Positions 14,074 through 22,870 of a DNA stretch of 40,890 nucleotides are shown here, in pieces (positions within the stretch are counted from its first letter, which is position 1; each line of letters opens with the position of its first letter). The notes beneath the pieces were generated by a model that was not told the DNA's origin, did no database searches, and saw only the letters and a list, made by a program, of their open reading frames with translations. The stretch lies in assembly GCA_947588205.1 (NCBI GenBank), contig CANPYG010000014.1, positions 1 through 40,890 on the forward strand. The letters are read 5' to 3'. A program made the position numbers and the translations under genes. The stretch is from an uncultured Acetatifactor sp. (GTDB lineage Bacteria > Bacillota > Clostridia > Lachnospirales > Lachnospiraceae).

Positions 14074-14883
14074 TTACTTGGATTCTCCAAGCCCGATAAC
14101 GCATTTCTTCGGGCATTTCTGTTGACAGATGCCGCAGCCGACGCACTTGTCATAATCTATGACCGCGTGGAAATCCTGCACCGATACCGCCTCCTTCGGA
14201 CAGTTCTTGGCACAGATGCCGCAGCCGATGCAGCCTACCTGACATGCTTTCATGGTAACAGGCCCCTTATCAGTGCTGCTGCACGCCACCGCCAGCTTTG
14301 CGTCATAGGGAATCAGGGAGATCAGCTTTTTGGGGCAAACTGCCACGCATTTTCCGCATGCCTTACATTTTTCCCGGTCGACGACCGCCACGTCATTTCG
14401 GATGGAAATCGCGTCGAAGGGACATTCCTTCACACAGCTTCCGTAGCCCAGGCAGCCGCTGTTGCAGGACTTGGGACCGCCTCCGGGCACAAAACCCATG
14501 ATACGGCAATCCTGCGTCCCTATGTATTCATAATCCTGCTTTGCCTTTTCACAATCCCCGATGCAATGCACAAAAGCAACTTTCCTGACGTCCGCCTCGG
14601 CCTCCTGCCCCATAATGGCGGCAATTTTGGAGGACACCGCCGCTCCGCCGACCGGACAGGCATTTACGGGAGCCTCTCCCTTTGCAATGGCAGCCGCCAG
14701 ATTGGAGCATCCCGCATAACCGCAGCCTCCGCAATTGTTGCCGGGCAGCGCAGCCAACACAGCCTCTTCTTTTTCATCCGTTTCCACTTTAAATTTGATT
14801 CCCGCGACTCCCAGGAAAGCGCCGATCAGAATCCCGACGCATCCGACCACCGCCGCGGCTGTCAAAACTCCAGTAAGCATCAT
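14074..14883 (-). CDS. rnfB: Rnf complex subunit RnfB (polyferredoxin)
   Basis: 269 aa. One N-terminal membrane helix is followed by an RnfB-type iron-sulphur domain (CGGCGYAGCSNLAAAI, then NACPVGG), and then four ferredoxin-type Cys clusters: the CLGYGSCVKECP region, CKACGKCVAVCP, CIGCGICAKNCP and CVGCGICQQKCP. RnfB accepts electrons from reduced ferredoxin and passes them into the complex. It is the last gene of rnfCDGEAB, the order known from Acetobacterium and other clostridia. The start has TAGGAGGTG directly upstream; a second ATG follows immediately and either could be used. Confidence 0.96.
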   Translation of the reverse strand: MMLTGVLTAAAVVGCVGILIGAFLGVAGIKFKVETDEKEEAVLAALPGNNCGGCGYAGCSNLAAAIAKGEAPVNACPVGGAAVSSKIAAIMGQEAEADVRKVAFVHCIGDCEKAKQDYEYIGTQDCRIMGFVPGGGPKSCNSGCLGYGSCVKECPFDAISIRNDVAVVDREKCKACGKCVAVCPKKLISLIPYDAKLAVACSSTDKGPVTMKACQVGCIGCGICAKNCPKEAVSVQDFHAVIDYDKCVGCGICQQKCPKKCVIGLGESK

Positions 14884-14891
14884 TTCACCTC

Positions 14892-15476
14892 CTACAGCAA
14901 GCCGGAAAAGCCACAGAATGCGATCGCCATCAGTCCGGCCGTCAATAGCACGATGGGCATCCCCTGAAAGGGCTTGGGGATATCGTTATAAGCGATTTTT
15001 TCACGGATTCCTGCCAATATGATGATCGCAATGGTGAAGCCCACCGCAGTCGCAAAGCCGTTGACAATCCCCGTTAAAATCCCATATTCCTTCTGTACAT
15101 TGGTAAGCGCTACCCCGAGAACCGCGCAATTGGTGGTAATTAACGGCAGATAAACTCCCAGCGCCTGATATAAGGCAGGAACGAACTTCCGCAAAAACAT
15201 TTCCACAAACTGCACCAAGGCAGCAATCACAAGGATGAATACAATCGTCTGCAGATATTCGATTCCCAGAGGCGTCAGCACATATTGATAAATGATCCCC
15301 GCCACAGCGCTGGCAAGGGTAATGACAAAAATCACCGCGACACCCATTCCGGCTGCCGTATTGGTTTTACGCGACACGCCCAGGAAAGGACACAGTCCCA
15401 AAAACTGACTCAGCACCACATTGCTCACAAGGGAAGAACTGATCAGCAGAATCAATAAGTCTCTTACTGTCGTCAT
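14892..15476 (-). CDS. rnfA: Rnf complex subunit RnfA (integral membrane)
   Basis: 194 aa, the standard family length, with six predicted membrane helices. Typical segments are LVSNVVLSQFLGLCPFLG near the N-terminus and LPLITTNCAVLGVAL in the middle; these conserved Cys are thought to hold a membrane Fe-S site shared with RnfE. It is 8 nt upstream of rnfB. GAGG precedes the ATG. Confidence 0.96.
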   Translation of the reverse strand: MTTVRDLLILLISSSLVSNVVLSQFLGLCPFLGVSRKTNTAAGMGVAVIFVITLASAVAGIIYQYVLTPLGIEYLQTIVFILVIAALVQFVEMFLRKFVPALYQALGVYLPLITTNCAVLGVALTNVQKEYGILTGIVNGFATAVGFTIAIIILAGIREKIAYNDIPKPFQGMPIVLLTAGLMAIAFCGFSGLL

Positions 15477-15548
15477 TTTTTCCTCATTTCTGCACTGCTT
15501 TTTGCGTATAACGGATTTGTGTCAAGCAGCGCATAGACGCAAATCCCA

Positions 15549-15640
15549 AGATTGAAAGCTTTTTTCAATCTCATTCTCCCGTGCCTGACCGAACGCTCCG
15601 CTCAGGACTTCTTATCCTTTGTCACTTCTTATCCTTTGTC
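15549..15640 (-). other. rnfE-rnfA junction: hairpin and tandem duplication
   Basis: The 145-nt gap is long for this operon. It holds a hairpin with 8-bp arms AGATTGAA (15549-15556) and TTCAATCT (15564-15571). A perfect 17-bp tandem duplication follows at 15607-15623 and 15624-15640; one copy encodes the last codons of rnfE and the other lies past its stop. The hairpin may tune the rnfE/rnfA mRNA ratio or be a processing site; this is speculative. Confidence 0.5.
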
Positions 15641-16437
15641 AGGTCGATAATCCTTAGATCCGGGATCTCCATTCCAGGCTCCTGCTCCTCTTTCTTATCT
15701 TCTCCAGCCGCTTTTTCCGGTTTCGGGGGCTTTTTTCCCTCGTCCAAGGATTTACCCTTTCTCTTTCCGCAGCCCTTCACATCACAATTCATACAATCCT
15801 GGCTGCAGCCTGACCCGATCCTGCTCATATCCTTACCCTTTCGGGCGCCGATTATCTTCACATAGTTCTGCAGCGCCGTCAGTCCTGCCAGCACAAAGAA
15901 TGCTCCCGGCGCCAGCACAAAGATCCCAATGGGCGTAAAGCTGTCCGGCATCACATGTACGCCGAAAATCTCTCCTGCGCCTAAAAGTTCCCTGACTATG
16001 CCGATACAGGTCAGGGCGACCGTGAAGCCCAGGCCCATCCCAATCCCGTCAAACAGGGAAGCAATGGGAGGGTTAGAATAGGCAAAGCTCTCCGCCCGCC
16101 CCAAAATAATGCAGTTTACCACAATCAGGGGGATATAAACGCCCAGGGCCTTGTTCAGGTCATTGAGGTAAGCCTGCAGCAAGAGCTGGACAATGGTCAC
16201 AAAGGATGCAATGATCACAATGAAGGCCGGGATACGCACCCTCTCCGGTATAATTTTGCGCAAGGCGGAAATAAACAGATTGCTCATCGCAAGCACCGCC
16301 GTGGTCGTCAGTCCCATGCCGAGTCCGTTCATCGCCGATGTGGTCACTGCCAGAGTAGGACACATGCCCAGCATCATGACAAAGGTGGGGTTCTCCTTCA
16401 CAAGACCGTTATAAAGCCTCTCTCCTGCCCTATTCAT
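15622..16437 (-). CDS. rnfE: Rnf complex subunit RnfE with Cys-rich C-terminal tail
   Basis: 271 aa. The first 205 residues are a normal RnfE (six helices; NPTFVMMLGMCPTLAVT, LIVVNCIILGRAESFA). The remaining 65 residues form a charged cytoplasmic tail with CSQDCMNCDVKGC (CX3CX2CX4C), followed by a Lys/Glu/Pro-rich segment. RnfE homologues usually end after the membrane part, so this tail is unusual and might bind metal. It overlaps rnfG by 8 nt. The start is supported by GGAGG at 8-nt spacing. Confidence 0.95.
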   Translation of the reverse strand: MNRAGERLYNGLVKENPTFVMMLGMCPTLAVTTSAMNGLGMGLTTTAVLAMSNLFISALRKIIPERVRIPAFIVIIASFVTIVQLLLQAYLNDLNKALGVYIPLIVVNCIILGRAESFAYSNPPIASLFDGIGMGLGFTVALTCIGIVRELLGAGEIFGVHVMPDSFTPIGIFVLAPGAFFVLAGLTALQNYVKIIGARKGKDMSRIGSGCSQDCMNCDVKGCGKRKGKSLDEGKKPPKPEKAAGEDKKEEQEPGMEIPDLRIIDLTKDKK

Positions 16438-17089
16438 TCACACCACCTCCTGACAATTCTTCCCGAACCGCTTCCAGCGCGCCGTTCACGGCATTGGTCA
16501 CGGCGGCAGTCGTTCTGGTCGCGCCGCTGATCGCATCGATCTCGCCCTCAGACTGGCTTCCCGTCTTAGTATATGTAAAGCTTTCCACAGTCTTATTTGA
16601 AAACTGGGGCACCAGCACATCCTGGGCATTCATGCCAAGACCTGGCGTTTCATTGATCTCCAGGATGGATATGCCGTTCAGCTTGTTTTCCAGAGTGATG
16701 CCGGCATAGATTGTAATATCCCCTCCATATCCGCCGGAAGAGGTGCTTTCCACCACATAACCCTCCAGGTTTCCGTCCGCGGAATATGCTTCAAAGACCG
16801 TACCGATCCTGACCTTATTCTCCTCCAGCTTCTGTCTTAAGCTTTCCGTCTGTACATAGGAATCCAGGCGGCTGAAGCTTGTAGCTTGGGGGAAAACAGC
16901 CTGACACGCCTCTTTCACTTCCTTCTCCTTCTGAAGCCGGATGGGCTCTTTCGTCAGCTCATACACAAAACCAAGAAGGATCCCGGCGATCAGGGTGATC
17001 GCGAACAGAATGCCGGCCTCCTTTAACATCGTTCTCAGCTCCGAGTGATTTCTGTCTGTCTCCCTCTTTTTATCCGTACTATTTTTCAC
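16430..17089 (-). CDS. rnfG: Rnf complex subunit RnfG (covalent FMN)
   Basis: 219 aa. One N-terminal membrane helix (about 25-45) is followed by an extracytoplasmic FMN-binding domain. The flavinylation motif SGATRT near residue 190 provides the threonine that carries FMN. GTG at 17089 is preferred because AAAGGAGG lies 8 nt upstream; a GTG at 17098 would overlap that site. The gene overlaps the end of rnfD. Confidence 0.94.
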   Translation of the reverse strand: MKNSTDKKRETDRNHSELRTMLKEAGILFAITLIAGILLGFVYELTKEPIRLQKEKEVKEACQAVFPQATSFSRLDSYVQTESLRQKLEENKVRIGTVFEAYSADGNLEGYVVESTSSGGYGGDITIYAGITLENKLNGISILEINETPGLGMNAQDVLVPQFSNKTVESFTYTKTGSQSEGEIDAISGATRTTAAVTNAVNGALEAVREELSGGGVNE

Positions 17090-18014
17090 GGCGTCCACCT
17101 CCTTTTCCGAAGGCTGTGGGCCAGGTAATCTTTTCGATCAGGGGAACAAGGAGATTCCCCAGGATAATCGCATAGGATACTCCCTCTGCACCGGGTCCAT
17201 AGATCCGGAATATTCCCGTCATCAGCCCCAGGAAAATACCGAAAAGGTACTGTCCCCCAATTGTAATCGGCCTCGTTACATAATCCGTCGCCATAAAGAA
17301 AGCGCCCAACATCAATCCACCGCCGGCAAGCTGGGCGGACAGATAAGCGGGATCAAACCCATGTCTTCCGAAAACAGCCTCAAATAGGAGAAATGTGATC
17401 AGGTAGCTTCCCGGGATCCTCAGGTCTATGATTCCAAGCAGGATCAAAAAGCAGGCTCCCGCCACAATGGCGATCAGGGAGGTCTCCCCTATGGTTCCCG
17501 CAGTCCTGCCCACGATCATATCCAGGACATTGACGCTCTCTCCGGCCTTCAGGGCTGCAAGCGGCGTCGGACCCGTCACCGCATCATAGGAAAAATCCGT
17601 CATCAGCGCCGGAAAAGAGATCAAGAGAAAACACCTCGCCGCCAGCGCAGGATTCATAAAGTTCTGTCCCAATCCGCCAAACAGCTCCTTCACCACCAGA
17701 ATGGCGAACACGCCCCCGATCACGGGCAGCCACCAGGGCACGCTGACCGGAAGGTTCAGCGCCAGCAGCAGCCCCGTCACCACCGCTGACAGATCCCCCA
17801 CCGTTTCTTTTTTACGGATCAGGCCGAACAAAAATTCCGTTCCCACTGTAGAGACAATAGAGATCAAAATAAGCTCCAATGCCCTCGGCCCAAAATGATA
17901 GATGCCATATCCCGCAGCCGGCATGAGTGCGACGACAACAGCGGCCATAATACCGCTCACCGTGGCTTTGGAGCGGACATGGGGATTGGACGATATTTTC
18001 ATAGAATCGCTCAC
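17079..18014 (-). CDS. rnfD: Rnf complex subunit RnfD (integral membrane, covalent FMN)
   Basis: 311 aa from GTG at 18014, which has AGGAGG at 7-nt spacing; an ATG 12 nt later is less well placed. The frame upstream to 18122 overlaps rnfC and is not used. There are about eight to ten membrane segments. Flavinylation is expected at the Thr in AVTGPTPLAALK; most homologues read TGATPL here, so the Ala-to-Pro change is a small oddity. It starts 11 nt after the rnfC stop. Confidence 0.94.
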   Translation of the reverse strand: MSDSMKISSNPHVRSKATVSGIMAAVVVALMPAAGYGIYHFGPRALELILISIVSTVGTEFLFGLIRKKETVGDLSAVVTGLLLALNLPVSVPWWLPVIGGVFAILVVKELFGGLGQNFMNPALAARCFLLISFPALMTDFSYDAVTGPTPLAALKAGESVNVLDMIVGRTAGTIGETSLIAIVAGACFLILLGIIDLRIPGSYLITFLLFEAVFGRHGFDPAYLSAQLAGGGLMLGAFFMATDYVTRPITIGGQYLFGIFLGLMTGIFRIYGPGAEGVSYAIILGNLLVPLIEKITWPTAFGKGGGRREK

Positions 18015-18025
18015 GTATCTTCCTC

Positions 18026-19342
18026 CTACTTCTTCCTCTTGGCAAGGATGATCTTCCTCATGGATTTGATCTCCTGCGTCAGCTGTCTTTTCGCTGGACA
18101 GATATAGCTGCAGCATCCGCATTCACAGCATTCCATCCCATTATATTTTAAGAAGGTTTCTTCATCAAAATGTTCCGCGGCATCCGCAAGCCTGCTGGGC
18201 ACCACCCGTCCCGGACATACCTGGGCGCATCTGCCGCAGTTGATGCAGGCGCTGGGTGCAAGGAGGGATACCTCATCCTTTGACAGGGCTAGAAGCGCCG
18301 TGGAAGTCTTGGTAACCGGAACATCCAGGTCAAAAATGCCGACGCCCATCATGGGACCGCCACAGATGATCTTCTCCGGCTGCACGGTGAATCCCCCCGC
18401 CTCTTCCACAAGCTGCCTGTAGCTGCTCCCAATCCGAACCCGGTAATTGCGGGGTCTTGCAATGCAGTCCCCTGTTACCGTTATAATCCTTTCCATGGAA
18501 GGGATTCCTTCCACCACCGCACGGTACACGGCCACCATCGTGTCCACATTGTTCACGATACATCCCACGTCCGCAGGCAGCATGGAGGAATTAATCTTCC
18601 TTCCGGTGGTGGCATAGACGATCTGACGCTCCGCCCCCTGAGGGTACTTGGTCTTAAGCGCCTTTACCACAATCCGGTTTTCATTTTTCGTCAACTCCTT
18701 CATAATCCGGATACAGTCCGGCTTATTATCCTCGATGGCGAGAATCCCAAGTGCCTTATCAAACAGCTTCAGGATCACCTTCATGCCGCCGATGAGCTTT
18801 TCCGGCTCTTCCATCATCCTCCGGTAGTCGGAGGTAAGATAGGGCTCGCACTCCGCGCAATTGGCAATGATGTAATCGATCTTCCTGGGATCCTTGGGGG
18901 AAAGCTTTACATGGGTGGGGAATCCTGCCCCGCCCATCCCGACAATCCCTGCTTCCTTAATGATATCAATGATATCGGTCTTGGAAAGCTTCTCTAAGGG
19001 CGCTTCCGGATAAAACCCGACCTCATCATACATCTCATCATTCTCTATGACGATGCTTTGTACCATATCGCCTGAAACAGCCCTTCTGGGCTCTATGGCC
19101 TTTACGGTGCCTGAAACGGAGGAATGAACCGGCGCGGAAACAAAAGCCACACTTTCCGCAATCTTCTGTCCGACAAGGACAGAATCCCCCTTCTTCACAA
19201 CCGGGCGCGCCGGGGCGCCTATGTGCTGGGATAGAAGGTAGACCATTTCACCTTTCGGCAGAAAATCCAAAATAGGCTTATCCTTGGACAGCTCCTTCCC
19301 ATCATAGGGATGGATACCGCCGGTAAATGTCAGCTTTGCCAT
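18026..19342 (-). CDS. rnfC: Rnf complex subunit RnfC (NADH-binding)
   Basis: 438 aa. The N-terminal GGIHPYDGKELSKDKPI segment is typical of RnfC, followed by the flavin/NAD-binding fold (GIVGMGGAGFPTHVKL; EPYLTSDYRRM). Two 4Fe-4S motifs near the C-terminus are CINCGRCAQVCP and CCECGCCSYICP. It lacks the long C-terminal repeats of enterobacterial RnfC, as in other clostridia. It is the first gene of the operon; GAAAGG precedes the ATG. An AT-rich divergent region upstream should contain the operon promoter. Confidence 0.96.
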   Translation of the reverse strand: MAKLTFTGGIHPYDGKELSKDKPILDFLPKGEMVYLLSQHIGAPARPVVKKGDSVLVGQKIAESVAFVSAPVHSSVSGTVKAIEPRRAVSGDMVQSIVIENDEMYDEVGFYPEAPLEKLSKTDIIDIIKEAGIVGMGGAGFPTHVKLSPKDPRKIDYIIANCAECEPYLTSDYRRMMEEPEKLIGGMKVILKLFDKALGILAIEDNKPDCIRIMKELTKNENRIVVKALKTKYPQGAERQIVYATTGRKINSSMLPADVGCIVNNVDTMVAVYRAVVEGIPSMERIITVTGDCIARPRNYRVRIGSSYRQLVEEAGGFTVQPEKIICGGPMMGVGIFDLDVPVTKTSTALLALSKDEVSLLAPSACINCGRCAQVCPGRVVPSRLADAAEHFDEETFLKYNGMECCECGCCSYICPAKRQLTQEIKSMRKIILAKRKK

Positions 19343-19536
19343 AAGAATCCTTTCTGTAAATGTCTGTAGTATTTTATCAAATTTTAACGATATATTTACT
19401 CTGTTATAAATATACTATCTTTTTTACAAAAATACTACTGTTATTTTCTGTTTTATGATAAAATGTAACTGGAAAGGCACCTGCAAGCCGCCGTAAAAAA
19501 ATAAAGTAAAGACAAAGAATAAAGGGAACCTCCATC
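19343..19536. promoter_or_regulatory. Divergent AT-rich intergenic region (rnf operon and nuclease gene)
   Basis: 194 bp with markedly low G+C between two divergent genes. It has several -10-like elements (for example TATGAT at 19454-19459 on the plus strand, and TAAAAT on the minus strand near 19375), but no pair with a good -35 could be fixed. Promoters for both directions are expected here. Confidence 0.4.
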
Positions 19537-20643
19537 ATGAAAACAATAAAACAGTCCTTAAATGTCACCGATCTCAATTATCCCGTCAACCGTCTCGGTG
19601 AAAAGGAAAATCTCCTTTTCCTGGACATTGAAACCACCGGCTTTAGCGCCAAAACATCAAGCCTGTATCTGATCGGATGTGCCTTCTGGAACTTAGACAG
19701 CTGGCAGCTCATACAATGGTTTGCGGAAAAGCCGGAGGAAGAATCCTCCCTTTTGGATGCTTTCTGGTCTTTTGCAGAGAATTACCGGACAGTAGTCCAT
19801 TTCAACGGTGAAACCTTCGATCTGCCCTATCTGCTCCAAAAATGCAGGACTTATAATCGTCCTTACTCCTTTGAAGCCTTTGAGGGCATCGATCTCTATA
19901 AACGAATCGCTCCCTTTAAATCCTTCCTGAAGCTTCCGAACTGCAAACAAAAGACCCTGGAGCAGTTCCTGGGCTATGACCGGGAAGACATTTACAGCGG
20001 CGGCGAGCTGATCGAGGTATATCACCAGTATTTGAAAGCTCCTTCCGGGTCTTCCGAACAGACTCTTCTTTTACATAATGCAGACGATATGCGTGGAATG
20101 CTTTCCATTCTCCCCATACTGGCGTATTATGATCTGTTCCAGGAAAGCGTCATCGTCAAAAAAGCCCAGGCAAATTATTATAAAGACCTTAACGGGCTGA
20201 AACATCAGGAGCTTCTGATGTACCTGGCGGTTCCGACCGCTCTTCCCAGGGCGGTCTCCATATCCGCCAATGACTGCTATTTTACCGGGGAAGGGGAACG
20301 GGGGGTTCTGAGGGTTCCCATTTATGAAGAAGAGATGAAATACTTTTATTCCAATTACAGGGATTACTATTACCTTCCTGCGGAAGATGTCGCATTGCAT
20401 AAGTCCGTAGCCGCATTTGTGGACAAGGAATACCGTGTGCCTGCTACTGCTTCGAACTGTTATACCCGGAAGCAATCCGTCTATCTGCCGCAATGGACGC
20501 TTCTTCGAAGCCCCTTTTTCAAACGGGACTACAAAAGCAACGAACTGTTTTTCGAGCTTACGGACGAGCTGAAGCGCGACCGTAAGGCTTTCAATGAATA
20601 TGCAGGACATGTCCTGGAGATGCTGCTTTTAAAAACCAAATAG
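19537..20643 (+). CDS. YprB-like RNase H-fold exonuclease-type protein
   Basis: 368 aa. The N-terminal half carries the DEDD exonuclease signature of the RNase_H_2/YprB group: FLDIETTGF near residue 29, VHFNGETFDLPYLL near 90-104, and LLLHNADDMRGML near 178-190 for the last acidic residues. The C-terminal half is unassigned. Family members are predicted 3'-5' nucleases of unclear substrate. It is transcribed alone, divergent from rnfC, and ends at a hairpin shared with the convergent S1-protein gene. Confidence 0.85.
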   Translation: MKTIKQSLNVTDLNYPVNRLGEKENLLFLDIETTGFSAKTSSLYLIGCAFWNLDSWQLIQWFAEKPEEESSLLDAFWSFAENYRTVVHFNGETFDLPYLLQKCRTYNRPYSFEAFEGIDLYKRIAPFKSFLKLPNCKQKTLEQFLGYDREDIYSGGELIEVYHQYLKAPSGSSEQTLLLHNADDMRGMLSILPILAYYDLFQESVIVKKAQANYYKDLNGLKHQELLMYLAVPTALPRAVSISANDCYFTGEGERGVLRVPIYEEEMKYFYSNYRDYYYLPAEDVALHKSVAAFVDKEYRVPATASNCYTRKQSVYLPQWTLLRSPFFKRDYKSNELFFELTDELKRDRKAFNEYAGHVLEMLLLKTK

Positions 20644-20697
20644 AAAGTAAATACTGGGGCAGGTTATCAAAACATGCGCTGCCGGGCACACCACAAA

Positions 20698-20731
20698 AAC
20701 GAGGATGCCGCTCTTTCACAGCATCCTCGTT
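20698..20731. terminator. Bidirectional terminator between the nuclease gene and the S1-protein operon
   Basis: The perfect 11-bp arms AACGAGGATGC (20698-20708) and GCATCCTCGTT (20721-20731) enclose 12 nt. On the minus strand the stem runs straight into TTTTT, a good intrinsic terminator for the S1 operon; the plus strand has a weaker GTTATTTCT tail. Confidence 0.85.
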
Positions 20732-20789
20732 GTTATTTCTGCCAATCCATTGTTTTCCACGATCGAACCCAATCCTGGATGTCCTTATT

Positions 20790-21944
20790 TCAATCTTCTC
20801 CGCCCTTATTCTCCTCTGTCTGGTCAGAAGCGATCACAGCTTCGATATCCACAGGCGCTACATCCTCGTTCTCCTGCTTTGTATGGGGTTCCGGGGCGCT
20901 GAGGGCCTTGATGCTCAGGGAGATCTTCTTATCCGCCTCATTGAAGTCAACGATCTTGGCCGTAATCTCCTCTCCGATCTTCAGGACATCAGCGGGCTTA
21001 TCAACATGCTCCCTGGAAATCTGGGATACATGGAGCAGGGCGTCCACGCCTGTCTCCAACTCCACAAAAGCGCCAAAATCTGTCATTCTCGCGACCTTGC
21101 CGGTTACAACGCTGCCTACCGCATATTTTGTGGCGGCATCCCTCCATGGATTCTGATCCTCAAACTTGAGAGACAGGGCAATCTTATTTCCGTTGATCTC
21201 CTTGATCAGAACCTTTAGGGTCTCCCCTACTTTAAAGACCTTCTTGGGATGCTCGACCCTTCCCCATGACATCTCTGAGATATGGAGCAGTCCGTCCGCT
21301 CCGCCCAGATCGATGAACGCGCCGAAGTCAGTTACATTCTTTACGACACCTTCCACGACATCTCCCTCATGGATCCGTTCAAAGAGAGCCTTCTGCTGTT
21401 CAGCCTTGCGCGCGGTGATCAGCTGCTTACGGTCGCCGATATATCTCCTTCTCTTGGGATTGTATTCACTGATCACGAACTCTATCTCCTGGCCTGCATA
21501 CTTGGTCAGATCCTTCTCATAAGTATCTGAAACAAGGCTTGCGGGGATAAATATCCTCATCTCATCCACAACAACGCTTAAGCCGCCGTCCAGGACCTGA
21601 CTTACAGGCGCTTTCAGCACTTCCTTATTGTTATAAGCCTCCTCCAGTCTCTTGTTGCCCCTGTCGGCAGCAAGTCTCTTATACGTCAGTACCACCTGAC
21701 CCTCTCCATCATTTACCTTGAGAATCTTGACCTCCATATGATCGCCGACCTTTACCGCAGTCGTCAAATCTACGCTGGCATCATTGGTGTATTCGCTTTT
21801 TGTAAGAATACCGTCTGACTTGTATCCGATGTTCAAAACCAATTCTTCGGGCTTAACATCGATAACTGTGCCTTCGACTACCTCTCCTGCATGTATTGTC
21901 TTTAATGATTCTTCCAGCATCTGTTCAAAAGTTAATTCTGACAT
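20790..21944 (-). CDS. rpsA: Ribosomal protein S1 homologue (four S1 domains)
   Basis: 384 aa from ATG 21944 (GAGGAGG 9 nt upstream). The four S1 RNA-binding domains lie at about 20-91, 107-180, 194-261 and 275-347, with an acidic C-terminal tail. Domains 3 and 4 have the DFGAFIDLGG / DFGAFVELETG signature. Four-domain S1 proteins of Firmicutes (YpfD type) associate with ribosomes but differ from the six-domain proteobacterial S1. The gene overlaps ispH by 20 nt. In many clostridia the two are fused into one IspH-S1 polypeptide; here they are separate frames. Confidence 0.93.
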   Translation of the reverse strand: MSELTFEQMLEESLKTIHAGEVVEGTVIDVKPEELVLNIGYKSDGILTKSEYTNDASVDLTTAVKVGDHMEVKILKVNDGEGQVVLTYKRLAADRGNKRLEEAYNNKEVLKAPVSQVLDGGLSVVVDEMRIFIPASLVSDTYEKDLTKYAGQEIEFVISEYNPKRRRYIGDRKQLITARKAEQQKALFERIHEGDVVEGVVKNVTDFGAFIDLGGADGLLHISEMSWGRVEHPKKVFKVGETLKVLIKEINGNKIALSLKFEDQNPWRDAATKYAVGSVVTGKVARMTDFGAFVELETGVDALLHVSQISREHVDKPADVLKIGEEITAKIVDFNEADKKISLSIKALSAPEPHTKQENEDVAPVDIEAVIASDQTEENKGGED

Positions 21945-22827
21945 AATTTTGAACCTCCTCAATTAATTTGTTTGGGGTGGAAGCCCCCGCAGTAATACCT
22001 ATTAGTCGAACAGCTTTAGGTAGATCTAAATGCAAGTCATCCAGTGTCTGTATAAAATAGGTCTTTGCACACTCCTCACAACATATCTCATAGAGCTTTC
22101 TGGTGTTGGAACTATGCCTCCCCCCTATTACAATCATTACGTCCGCTTCACTTGCAATAGCACGAGCCTGTTTCTGTCGTTCCTGCGTTGCATTACATAT
22201 TGTATTTACAACACTACTATTGTAACCTTTTTCTTTCAAAATTTCAACTATATATTGAAATTTATTGTAATTAAATGTCGTTTGGGCAACAATACAAAGG
22301 GGATTTTCCTTAAAAACCTCCCCTTTTTGTACGAAATCACGGGCTTCCTCTGGCGTTTCCAGCACTGTAACAGGTCCGTCGCACCATCCTACGATCCCCT
22401 CTACCTCCGGGTGCAGCGGATTTCCCACCACGATGATATGCTTCCCCGCCCTGCTTTCCTTCTCTACGATTTCGTGAATCCTCTTTACAAAAGGACAGGT
22501 AGCGTCGACGCATTCAATCCCTTTTTCCCGGAGAAGCTCATAGACCCTTCTGGGAACCCCGTGGGCGCGAATGACCACAGTACCCGAGGTAAGCCCCTTT
22601 AAGGATTCTTCTCCTTCCAGGATGCATACTCCCTTCTTTGCCAGCTCACTGACCACTTCATCATTATGGGTGATCGGGCCATAAGTATATATAGTTTTCC
22701 CGGTTTCAACCTGTTCATACACCAAATTTACCGCGCGCTCCACGCCGAAGCAGAAGCCTGCGCTCTCAGCCACCCGGACCTCCATACACGACGACTTTCC
22801 TTTCCCCGTATTCTTTTCCCATTCCAT
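21925..22827 (-). CDS. ispH: 4-hydroxy-3-methylbut-2-enyl diphosphate reductase
   Basis: 300 aa from the first ATG; an internal ATG at 22785 (MEVRVAES) fits the family N-terminus better, and neither has a strong ribosome site. It performs the last step of the MEP isoprenoid pathway with an Fe-S cluster held by Cys26 (GFCFG), Cys111 (ATCPF) and Cys211 (TICNA), all present. Its 3' part is strikingly AT-rich (about 22-32% G+C at 22201-22320) compared with its 5' half. It overlaps the S1-protein gene and follows cmk by 43 nt. Confidence 0.95.
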   Translation of the reverse strand: MEWEKNTGKGKSSCMEVRVAESAGFCFGVERAVNLVYEQVETGKTIYTYGPITHNDEVVSELAKKGVCILEGEESLKGLTSGTVVIRAHGVPRRVYELLREKGIECVDATCPFVKRIHEIVEKESRAGKHIIVVGNPLHPEVEGIVGWCDGPVTVLETPEEARDFVQKGEVFKENPLCIVAQTTFNYNKFQYIVEILKEKGYNSSVVNTICNATQERQKQARAIASEADVMIVIGGRHSSNTRKLYEICCEECAKTYFIQTLDDLHLDLPKAVRLIGITAGASTPNKLIEEVQNYVRINF

Positions 22828-22870
22828 TATCTTTTTCCACTAAATGCTGTATCCTGCCGGAACAAAAATA

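Noticed and set aside
13836..14153. 105-aa minus-strand frame covering the gap between the hydrolase gene and rnfB
   Set aside because: Overlaps both flanking genes in another frame and its Arg-rich product comes from the 12-bp repeats.
17079..18122. Longer rnfD start at 18122
   Set aside because: Would overlap rnfC by about 97 nt and adds residues not typical of RnfD; GTG at 18014 has an ideal AGGAGG.
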